Source of the DNA: JAAFIP01 sp043777795
GTDB taxonomy: Bacteria; Pseudomonadota; Gammaproteobacteria; Burkholderiales; Burkholderiaceae_C
Direction: 5' to 3'
NCBI GenBank assembly: GCA_043777795.1
Contig: JAYWHJ010000081.1
Coordinates: 1-31,028 of the forward strand
DNA length: 31,028 nt
A program made the translations under genes and the position numbers. This document shows, piece after piece, positions 24,768 through 31,028 of the stretch (its first letter is position 1; every line of letters begins with the position of its first letter). Below the pieces are notes generated by a model that worked only from the letters and a program-made list of their open reading frames with translations, had not been told where the DNA came from and did not search any database.

Positions 24768-25259
24768 ATGGAATTAAAAAACACTATTTTGGATTTCGAC
24801 GCCATAGATTTGCGCATCTTGGGTGCCCTGCAAACCGACGCTTCCCAAAGCAACCAAGCTTTGGCCGCGCAGGTGCACGTCTCGCCGCCCACATGCTTGC
24901 GCCGGGTCAAGCGGCTGACGGATCTGGGGGTGATTGAGCGGCATATCGCCATCCTCAGCCCGGACAAGCTCAAGGCCATGGTGGGCCACGGCCTCACTGC
25001 TATCGTGGAGGTCACACTCACACAGCAAAATGCCGAGGCTTTGCAAGCCTTTGAAGCGCGTATGGCACCCGAGAGCGCCGTGCAGCAGTGTTACCGCGTG
25101 AGCCCCGGGCCGGACTTTGTACTGATTGTGCAAGTGCGCGACATGGGCGACTACCATGCACTGGTACAAAGGGTGTTTACCCAAGACGCTCAAGTGCGCA
25201 ACGTGAAAGCATTTTTCAGCATTTTGCGCACCAAATTTGCTCCGCAGATTGCTTTTTAG
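24768..25259 (+). CDS. Lrp/AsnC family transcriptional regulator
   Basis: 163 residues. An N-terminal helix-turn-helix (about 10-60: LDFDAIDLRILGALQTDAS, LAAQVHVSPPTCLRRVKRL, GVIERH) is followed by the RAM ligand-binding and oligomerising domain (VEVTLTQQNAEALQAFE, CYRVSPGPDFVLIVQVRDMGDYHALVQ). Such proteins sense amino acids or related small molecules. The EamA exporter lies 65 bp downstream on the same strand and is the likely target. It is divergent from glmS. Confidence 0.92.
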   Translation: MELKNTILDFDAIDLRILGALQTDASQSNQALAAQVHVSPPTCLRRVKRLTDLGVIERHIAILSPDKLKAMVGHGLTAIVEVTLTQQNAEALQAFEARMAPESAVQQCYRVSPGPDFVLIVQVRDMGDYHALVQRVFTQDAQVRNVKAFFSILRTKFAPQIAF

Positions 25260-25280
25260 TAATTAAATACGCCGCTAGCC

Positions 25281-25312
25281 AAATAAAATATTGCGGGAGC
25301 AGCTATAAATAA
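25281..25312 (+). repeat. Solo right end of the dispersed repeat
   Basis: AAATAAAATATTGCGGGAGC and the following AGCTATAAATAA match the right terminus of the repeats at 3606-3804 and 30634-30841. No left end is nearby. It lies in the 65-bp gap before the EamA gene. Confidence 0.6.
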
Positions 25313-25324
25313 CGTAGTGTAAAA

Positions 25325-26254
25325 ATGACCACTTCACCACTCCCCCGCAGTTCTGCGGCGGTAATTTTGTTGGCTCTGGGTGTTTTATTTGGTGCCAACC
25401 ATGTGGCTGCGCGCATTGCCTTTGACCACGGCGTGGGCATTACCACGGCGGTGCTCATGCGCTCTGGCCTCACAGCCCTGGTGCTGTGGGCGCTGGTGCT
25501 ACGGCAAGGCTTGGCCGCCGGTATACGCAGCCTGCCCATCGGCTGGATGCTGCTGTTGGGTGGGCTGATCGCGCTGCAAAGCCTGTGCCTGTACTCTGCC
25601 GTGGCGCGCATCCCGGTGGCGCTGGCTTTGCTGGTGTTTAACACCATGCCCGCCCTGTATGCCCTGCTCACTTGGGCCCTGGGCGGGCGCAGGCCCAGCG
25701 GCAAGTCGCTGCTGTGCATGGGCTTGATTTTGCTGGGCTTGGGGCTGGCTTTGGATGTGCTTACCGGCCTGTTCAGTGCGTCTGCACTGCGTATGGGCGC
25801 CCATGTAGGCACTGGGGTCGCATTGGGCTTTTGCGCGGCCAGCGTCATGGCCTGCGCGCTGTGGGTTACTGAAAACCGCCTGCCCAAGGTACCAGGGGCC
25901 GTGCGCAGTCTGTGGGCCATGGGGCTGGTGTTTGTCTGCATGCTGGCCGTGGACTTGGGCGGCACGCAGCTGCTGCCCGGCGGGGCGTCCTGGCCTAAGG
26001 ACGGCATCGGCTGGGCCGCGTTGATGGCTTTGGTGGTGCTGTATGGCAGCGCGTTTTCGATCTGGTTTGTGCTCATGCCCCGGCTGGACATGGCGCGTAA
26101 CGCCAGCTTCATGAATATCGAGCCCGTCGCCGCACTGGTCTTGGCCTGGTTGCTTTTGGGCCAAACTCTGAGCGCATGGCAGCTGGCGGGAGTGTTGGTG
26201 GTGCTGATCGGCATCGTGCTGCTGGCACGCCTGCCTAAACAGCAAACCACCTAG
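25325..26254 (+). CDS. EamA/DMT superfamily transporter
   Basis: 309 residues with about ten membrane-spanning segments arranged as two EamA repeats (first: LLALGVLFGANHVAARIAF; second begins near VGTGVALGFCAASVMACALWV). The late RLDMARNASFMNIEPVAALVLAWLLLGQ is the usual conserved region before the last helices. It is an inner-membrane permease, probably an exporter of amino acids or other metabolites; the substrate is not evident. The adjacent Lrp-type gene suggests amino-acid-linked control. A solo repeat end lies in the gap before its start. Confidence 0.9.
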   Translation: MTTSPLPRSSAAVILLALGVLFGANHVAARIAFDHGVGITTAVLMRSGLTALVLWALVLRQGLAAGIRSLPIGWMLLLGGLIALQSLCLYSAVARIPVALALLVFNTMPALYALLTWALGGRRPSGKSLLCMGLILLGLGLALDVLTGLFSASALRMGAHVGTGVALGFCAASVMACALWVTENRLPKVPGAVRSLWAMGLVFVCMLAVDLGGTQLLPGGASWPKDGIGWAALMALVVLYGSAFSIWFVLMPRLDMARNASFMNIEPVAALVLAWLLLGQTLSAWQLAGVLVVLIGIVLLARLPKQQTT

Positions 26255-26560
26255 CCCGTGCGTTGCATAGACCGAGTTACCCGTAAACTGGGCCCGCAGG
26301 CAGCGTGAAGAAGCCGGTGTTTTTGTGGCGTCGTTGCCTGAAGCACCACTTGACTCGCTCCCCGACGCAGCATCGCCGAGTCTGGGAACAAGCGCGGCCC
26401 TTGCAGCAAGTGTTCATGCAACCGCACGATACGGTGGTGGAGAATGCCGTTCTGAAGACGTGCCCATAGCGCACGCACGGCCGCTTCAGGGCCTTCCTGG
26501 TAATGGATATGCAATCCCTTGCGCGTGATCAGCGCGCCGGTGATCTGGTCGCGTACATTG
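26251..26560 (-). pseudogene. Truncated BLUF (blue-light FAD) domain remnant
   Basis: RNNVRDQITGALITRKGLHI, then EGPEAAVRALWARLQNGILHHRIVRLHE, then FPDSAML resemble BLUF domains (RN...ITG.L, LEG, A..I..D.RH, R.F..W.M). The first 25 or so residues, with the essential tyrosine, are absent: upstream the frame runs into the end of the neighbouring gene. The FxQxLEG position reads HIHYQEG, so the flavin-switch glutamine is misplaced. The tail after residue 80 is unrelated. I treat it as a dead fragment; the family call is from motif memory. Confidence 0.5.
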
Positions 26561-26575
26561 TTGCGGTTTCCCGCT

Positions 26576-27202
26576 TTAAAAAATCTCGGCCAAGCTCTGC
26601 GGCGTCATCTCAGGCGTGCTCACGCGGCTGTGCATCAGCCGCAGCTCCAGTGCTTTGGGGTCTACAGGCGGGAAACGGCGCAGTCTTAACGACTGCTCGC
26701 CTGTGCCGACAGGCAGCGCGTGCACTGCCTCTGGCACGGCTTGGCCATAAAACCAAAGCAGATGGTATTGGTTGGTGGTGTCAAACTCGACCGGCTCGGA
26801 GCCGGGTGGCAGTACGCCCTCCGGTGCCTCTTGCCATGTGAGGTCTTGCGCGCCATTGTTGGGCAAATTACGGCGCACCCACACCTGTTTTGGCAGCGGG
26901 CCAAATATCGCCACCAACGCATGGGGCCCAATGATATGCATGCCGCGTTGGAGGGTGTTCTTATGCCCTTCCCATAGCAGTTGCGCGAGCGCTGCATGCC
27001 CTTCACCATACTGGGCAAACGGTGAGGGTAGTACAGGTGGCTCGGTGCGCTCGGCACAAGCGGCAAGATAACTCTCTACAGCGCCCAGCCAGACATTCAA
27101 GTTTGACGCAGCGCTGAGCGGATGCAAGCGGGCATCAGCCCAATGCCCGCTGCGTGCGGGTGAATCGCATGGCTCGAACGCGTTGGGCCGCACAATCGCC
27201 AC
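26576..27202 (-). CDS. Conserved-looking protein of unknown function
   Basis: 208 residues from a GTG at 27202. No signal peptide or membrane segment. Trp- and Pro-rich, soluble-looking: WLGAVESYLAACAERTEPPV, YGEGHAALAQLLWEGH, IIGPHALVAIFGPLPKQVWV, TTNQYHLLWFYGQAVPEAVH. I do not recognise the family. The codon pattern looks coding and the frame is long against shadow frames. It directly precedes the BLUF remnant, which may once have been co-transcribed. Confidence 0.55.
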   Translation of the reverse strand: MAIVRPNAFEPCDSPARSGHWADARLHPLSAASNLNVWLGAVESYLAACAERTEPPVLPSPFAQYGEGHAALAQLLWEGHKNTLQRGMHIIGPHALVAIFGPLPKQVWVRRNLPNNGAQDLTWQEAPEGVLPPGSEPVEFDTTNQYHLLWFYGQAVPEAVHALPVGTGEQSLRLRRFPPVDPKALELRLMHSRVSTPEMTPQSLAEIF

Positions 27203-27251
27203 CCAACGATATGGGGCTAAAAGAGATGACAGTGGTTGGTGTAATGGGCAT

Positions 27252-27295
27252 GCTTAAGGGTTTTATCTCACTGGAGAGATATTTAGGTCTTAAGC
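27252..27295. promoter_or_regulatory. Nested inverted repeat upstream of the unknown gene
   Basis: GCTTAAG (27252-27258) pairs with CTTAAGC (27289-27295); inside, TATCTC (27264-27269) pairs with GAGATA (27276-27281). It lies about 50 bp upstream of the GTG start at 27202 and about 110 bp past the Crp/Fnr stop. It may be a leader hairpin or an operator. Confidence 0.45.
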
Positions 27296-27406
27296 CTCCA
27301 TTGCTTGGAAAAAAACAGTAGATTACGACCAAGTAACCTACAAAGCCAAGATGCATTTGCCAGCTATTTTGACCTAAGCCAGAGCACAGGCTGCTGTGCT
27401 GACCGG

Positions 27407-28126
27407 CTAGGTGCCAGAGGCCTCTGCCATCAGGGCCCCCATCGAGGTAATGGCAATGCGGCTATAGCCTTGCATGATTGCGCCGACGGCAGCGAGTAAT
27501 TTCAGCTGATGCGCCAGCGTTTGGCGGGTCATGCCCAGCATGGATGCCAGGGCATCGTGGGAGATAAATATTTCTTTACGCGCCTGGGTGCCTTTGGTGT
27601 CGTCGTCGTAGGCCAGCAGCACAATGCGGCGAGCTGTACGCGCGCGCGCAGAGCGCATGGAGAAATCTTCTACCAAACTCAGCAGCATGCGGGTACGCGC
27701 CGCAAGCAGTTCGGTGATGTGGCGTGCAAAGCTGGCGTCTTTCATCAGTTCATTAAATGCCTCTGGCTCGACAATCAGTATTTCTGACGCTCCCACACTG
27801 CGCACATCGTGCGCACGGGACTGGCCGTCGAGCAAGGCCAACTCGCCAAACCATTGGCCGGGATGCACGTAGCTCAAGATGGCCTCACGCCCGGCCGCGC
27901 TGGTAGACGATATTTTGAGTGAGCCATCTAGCAGCAGCACCAAGCCATCGCGGCGCTTGCGTACCGATTGGCCTTGCGTCATGGCCAGTTGGCCATCGCT
28001 CAGCACTATGCCGCGCGATGAGCGGATCAGCGTAGATTGCTGCGACGCGTCCAGACCGGCGAACCAGCGGTTGTTGGTGACTATTTTAGGTAAAGCACTA
28101 AAAAGGGGTGGAGGCGATGTAAGCAT
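27407..28126 (-). CDS. Crp/Fnr family transcriptional regulator
   Basis: 239 residues from the ATG at 28126, which has a GAAGG Shine-Dalgarno. The frame opens further up to 28273 but that extension is not protein-like. A cyclic-nucleotide-binding fold covers about residues 20-135 (GLVLLLDGSLKISSTSAAGREAIL, PGQWFGELALLDGQSRAHDVRS). It is followed by the dimer helix and a winged HTH (ISHDALASMLGMTRQTLAHQLKLLAAVGAI). GELALLDGQSRAHD resembles the phosphate-binding cassette (FGE..L..G..R), so a cyclic nucleotide is plausible. No Fnr-type cysteine set is visible. It follows glmU on the same strand after 243 bp. Confidence 0.9.
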   Translation of the reverse strand: MLTSPPPLFSALPKIVTNNRWFAGLDASQQSTLIRSSRGIVLSDGQLAMTQGQSVRKRRDGLVLLLDGSLKISSTSAAGREAILSYVHPGQWFGELALLDGQSRAHDVRSVGASEILIVEPEAFNELMKDASFARHITELLAARTRMLLSLVEDFSMRSARARTARRIVLLAYDDDTKGTQARKEIFISHDALASMLGMTRQTLAHQLKLLAAVGAIMQGYSRIAITSMGALMAEASGT

Positions 28127-28163
28127 ATGTGAACCTTCTTTACCGATTACTACATCATATGGT

Positions 28164-28258
28164 GCGCCCGAGCGGGCGCTTTGCAAGTGGTGGTATGTAC
28201 AGTTACGTGCTTCTAATGGTAACTGCCAAAGCCAATCGGTGTGCCGTTTCGCACACCG
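28164..28258. promoter_or_regulatory. Two inverted repeats in the glmU-Crp/Fnr gap
   Basis: GCGCCCG-AG-CGGGCGC (28164-28179) lies about 40 bp upstream of the Crp/Fnr start. CGGTGTGC-CGTTTC-GCACACCG (28237-28258) lies further up, about 110 bp past the glmU stop. Either could be an operator or terminator-like hairpin; no T-run follows. Confidence 0.45.
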
Positions 28259-28369
28259 AACATTGGGCGCCAACCCTTTTTTTGCAGTTTTATGTCGTTA
28301 ATACCCAAAACCAACAGTGGGCTATTTGACAAACGATCGTCTAATGTAAATAGGCGAACAATTGAAGTG

Positions 28370-29764
28370 TCAGGGCTTTTTCGAAGGCCTTGTCCAGCCC
28401 TCCAAACTGATCTGCTTGCCTCGTGCGACGCTTAAAGTGCCGGCAGCCGTGCTCTTGGTAATCGTGGAGCCAGCACCTACCGTGCCGCCTTGGCCAATGG
28501 TGATGGGCGCTACCAATACACAGTTGCTGCCAATATGCACGTCAGCTTCAATGACGGTGCGGTGCTTGTTGGCACCGTCATAGTTGGCGGTGATGCTGCC
28601 CGCGCCATAGTTGACCCGCTCACCCACGGTAGCATCGCCCACGTAGGCCAAATGGTTGGCCTTGGCACCTTTGGCCAGGGTGGAGTTTTTTACTTCGACA
28701 AAATTGCCAATATGCACCTCATCGCCCAGTTGCGCACCGGGGCGCAGGCGTGCAAAGGGGCCGATTAAAGCCCCCGCTCCTACCGACACGCCCAGCTTTT
28801 CGCCGTCAATATGTGTGAAGGGGTGAATCACCGCGCCGTGCGCAATGGTAGCGTTGGCAATATGGCAGTGGGCCCCAATCTGCACGTCGTCGCCCAGAGT
28901 CACGTTGCCTTCAAACACGCAGCCAACATCGATGCTCACATCCTGGCCGCACTGTAAGCTGCCGCGCAGATCGAAGCGCGCTGCGTCCATCAGGCGCACG
29001 CCTTGCTCCATCAGCGCGGTGGCTTGTCGCTTTTGGTACTGGCGCTCCAGCTCTTGCAGTTGTACAGGACTGTTGACACCCGCTACCTGCACGCCGTCGG
29101 TGGTTTTGACGGCCACACAACCGGTGCCGTCTTGCACCGCCATTTTCACAATACCGGTCAGGTAATACTCTTTTTGCGAGTTGTCGTTTTGCAGTTGGCC
29201 TAGCCAATGTTTAAGCCGCAGAGTCGGTGCAGCCAGCACGCCGCTGTACCACTCGGTCAGAAGGCGTTGCTCCGTTGTAGCATCTTTGTGCTCCACGATG
29301 GCTTGCACCGCGTCACCTGCGCGCACAATGCGGCCGTAGCCAGAGGGGTCGCCACACTCCACCGTGAGCAAGGCCAGTCGCTCGCCATTGCAGGCTTGGA
29401 CCAAGGCTTGCAAGCTGGCCGCCTCGATCAAAGGCACATCGCCGTTCAGTACCAGGGTGATGCCATCGTTGCCCAGCGCTGGGACGGCTTGCTGCACGGC
29501 GTGGCCGGTGCCCAGCTGCGGCTCCTGTGTCACAAACTTCATGGCTAAGTCGGGTGCACCGCTTTGAAATGTTGCGCAAGCAGCTATGACTTGTGTAGCG
29601 CCATGGCCGGTGATAGTGATAATACTGCGCGGCATTAACTTCGCTGCGGTGTCAACTACATGGGCAAGCAAAGCGCGCCCCGCCAGCTTGTGCAACACTT
29701 TAGGGTGTTTGCTTTTCATGCGGGTGCCTTTGCCCGCAGCCATAATGACAATGTCAATGTTCAT
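28370..29764 (-). CDS. glmU: Bifunctional GlcNAc-1-phosphate uridyltransferase / GlcN-1-phosphate acetyltransferase
   Basis: 464 residues, standard length. The uridyltransferase part opens with AAGKGTRMKSKHPKVLHKLAG (nucleotide-binding signature), with LNGDVPLI and GYGRIVR after it. The C-terminal half is a left-handed parallel beta-helix of hexapeptide repeats, with GPFARLRPGAQLGDEVHIGNF, VEVKNSTLAKGAKANHLAYVGDA and NYGAGSITANYDG (acetyltransferase site). It makes UDP-GlcNAc for peptidoglycan and lipopolysaccharide. Its ATG overlaps, head to head, the start of the divergent DUF6279 gene. Confidence 0.97.
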   Translation of the reverse strand: MNIDIVIMAAGKGTRMKSKHPKVLHKLAGRALLAHVVDTAAKLMPRSIITITGHGATQVIAACATFQSGAPDLAMKFVTQEPQLGTGHAVQQAVPALGNDGITLVLNGDVPLIEAASLQALVQACNGERLALLTVECGDPSGYGRIVRAGDAVQAIVEHKDATTEQRLLTEWYSGVLAAPTLRLKHWLGQLQNDNSQKEYYLTGIVKMAVQDGTGCVAVKTTDGVQVAGVNSPVQLQELERQYQKRQATALMEQGVRLMDAARFDLRGSLQCGQDVSIDVGCVFEGNVTLGDDVQIGAHCHIANATIAHGAVIHPFTHIDGEKLGVSVGAGALIGPFARLRPGAQLGDEVHIGNFVEVKNSTLAKGAKANHLAYVGDATVGERVNYGAGSITANYDGANKHRTVIEADVHIGSNCVLVAPITIGQGGTVGAGSTITKSTAAGTLSVARGKQISLEGWTRPSKKP

Positions 29765-30626
29765 AATTCAATTCCGCCGTTGCTTGCTCATTATGCTTGT
29801 GCTTGCGCTCTTGCCAGCGTGCAGCGCCATAAAAATAGCCTACAACCAAGCGCCTGACCTGACTTACTGGTGGCTGGACAGTTACTTTGATTTTAACGGG
29901 CAGCAAACTCCCAAGCTGCGTGATGAAATCAACAAACTGTTTGCCTGGCACCGGGCGAATCAGTTACCCAAAGTGGCATCCTTGCTGCAAAAAACCCAAG
30001 CCCAGTTACCCGGCGCCGTAAGTTCGGAGCAAGCCTGTGCTGTGTTTGACGAGGTACGCGGCTTGTACGAAGCCATCATCGACAAAGGGCTGCCCGCCGT
30101 CACCGAGCTGGCGACCAGTGTGGATACTGAGCAGCTACAGCATCTGCAACGCAAGTACCAAAAGAACAATGATGCGTATGTGCGTGACTACATCACGGGC
30201 AAACCTGAGGAGCGCGATGCCAAGCGACTCAAGCAGGCTGTGCAGCGCAGCGAGATGATTTACGGCAAGCTGGACGAGCTCCAGGTCGCGGCTATCCAGC
30301 GTGCGATTCAAAAATCCAGCTTTAATGCGGTGCTGGGTTTGAAAGAGCGCCAACGGAGGCAAAAAGATGCTGTTGATGTGTTGACCAAACTGTCTAGCGA
30401 AAAACCCCCGACCCAGCAAGTGCAAGCCGCACTGCGCGCCTACTTGGAGCGCAGCACCAAGTCGCCCGACCCGGTGTACCGCGCGTACGGCGAAAAAATG
30501 GTCAAAGAAAGTTGTGATTCGTTTGCCGCCGTCCACGCCAGTACCAGTGCGGAGCAGCGTGCCAAAGCTGTTATTGCGTTAAAAAGCTATGAGGCGGATA
30601 TGCGATTGCTAGCTGCGCAGCGCTGA
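29757..30626 (+). CDS. DUF6279 family lipoprotein
   Basis: 289 residues. The signal peptide MFIIQFRRCLLIMLVLALLPAC ends in a lipobox with Cys23, so the protein is membrane-anchored. AIKIAYNQAPDLTYWWLDSY and FDFNGQQTPKLRDEINKLFAWHR are the conserved start of DUF6279 lipoproteins. The rest is helical and rich in Lys and Gln. Function unknown. I start it at the ATG at 29757, which gives a proper signal; ATGs at 29745, 29751 and 29793 are alternatives. The start overlaps the glmU start on the other strand by 8 bp. Confidence 0.85.
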   Translation: MFIIQFRRCLLIMLVLALLPACSAIKIAYNQAPDLTYWWLDSYFDFNGQQTPKLRDEINKLFAWHRANQLPKVASLLQKTQAQLPGAVSSEQACAVFDEVRGLYEAIIDKGLPAVTELATSVDTEQLQHLQRKYQKNNDAYVRDYITGKPEERDAKRLKQAVQRSEMIYGKLDELQVAAIQRAIQKSSFNAVLGLKERQRRQKDAVDVLTKLSSEKPPTQQVQAALRAYLERSTKSPDPVYRAYGEKMVKESCDSFAAVHASTSAEQRAKAVIALKSYEADMRLLAAQR

Positions 30627-30633
30627 TATTCAC

Positions 30634-30841
30634 TATTATTATGATAGCTGCTACCGCAATTTTTAATTGGCTGCAGCCTGTTATGTATCTGAAAATAGAC
30701 CATTTTCGAGCGTTTTTTATGCTCCAAGGCCTTTAGAAATCCAAAAATCCATCCTGGATCTCTGATTTTCACCCCATTTTTCGATGGAAATGAGGCTGCA
30801 GCCCTTTAAAATATTGCGGTAGAAGCTACTATATAAATAGC
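30634..30841. repeat. MITE-like dispersed repeat, full copy B
   Basis: About 208 bp with inverted ends: TGATAGCTGCTACCGCAATT on the left and, read on the other strand, TAGTAGCTTCTACCGCAATA on the right, extending into GGCTGCAGCC on both sides. It aligns over its length with 3606-3804. Confidence 0.8.
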
Positions 30842-30921
30842 GCTATGGATCATATTCCCGGTCAATCACGACAATGGATAGACCTCGTTTAGCGAGTTTG
30901 GCTGGTTTTGCATTTGTACGG

Positions 30922-31026
30922 GATCAGGTCGGTGACGCACTTAGCTCCGCGGCTGTCCCCCGCGTCTGCCTAGGGCAGACGACTCCTCCTTGATGCCGCT
31001 GCGCTAAGTGCGCCATCGACCTGATC
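30922..31026. repeat. Long imperfect hairpin element with inner stem
   Basis: The left arm (30922-30945, beginning GATCAGGTCGGTGACGCAC) and right arm (31003-31026) pair over 24 bp with two mismatches. CGTCTGCC (30963-30970) pairs with GGCAGACG (30974-30981) inside, and GCGGC pairs with GCCGC between. No gene is seen. It looks like a REP/MITE-type element; I have no family name. The window ends two bases later. Confidence 0.6.
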
Positions 31027-31028
31027 TT

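Overview
The gene content and codon usage suggest a betaproteobacterium of the Burkholderiales, probably Comamonadaceae (Rhodoferax/Polaromonas/Acidovorax-like). This is inferred from the types of GlmS, GlmU, Lrp and DUF6279 lipoprotein, and from a dispersed AT-rich repeat of about 200 bp; there is no rRNA marker. I saw no tRNA, rRNA or CRISPR array.

Layout. (1) 1-5.3 kb: the end of a SAM-domain/class III cyclase/AAA signalling ATPase, a berberine-bridge-type flavin oxidase, then debris: a MITE-like repeat, a GGGGTCAGA hairpin and a broken histidine phosphatase. (2) 5.4-7.3 kb: a MerR regulator divergent from an SDR plus membrane-protein operon. Both directions carry a matching MerR-type promoter with a 20-bp spacer. 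(3) 7.3-9.2 kb: a GreA/GreB-like factor in gene-poor DNA with a probable HipA C-terminal fragment. (4) 9.2-10.0 kb: a class II aldolase. (5) 10.1-19.7 kb: a stress and quinone island. It holds an ABC1/UbiB-like kinase, a TIGR02450 protein, ahpC, ahpF, coq7 and ubiG. A convergent operon follows (DUF393/DCC protein, atypical SDR, six-Cys mini-protein, frameshifted DUF4864), then a divergent LitR-like MerR regulator with a DUF4149 membrane protein. A decayed IS6-family transposase closes the island. (6) 20.7-31 kb: core-type genes, namely a phytase-like lipoprotein, glmS, Lrp/AsnC, an EamA exporter, a truncated BLUF remnant, an unknown protein, a Crp/Fnr regulator, glmU and a DUF6279 lipoprotein. 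The end holds a second full copy of the dispersed repeat and a long hairpin.

How they may work together. Coq7 and UbiG catalyse the last two successive steps of ubiquinone synthesis (C6 hydroxylation, then O-methylation). Here they sit as a pair beside a peroxidase system (AhpC/AhpF) and a UbiB-like kinase. TIGR02450, DUF393 and SDR genes beside a LitR-type MerR are, from memory, typical companions of photolyase/light-stress clusters, yet no photolyase is present in the window. My best candidate for an under-described system is therefore an oxidative- or light-stress module carrying its own terminal quinone steps. This is inference from content and layout only.
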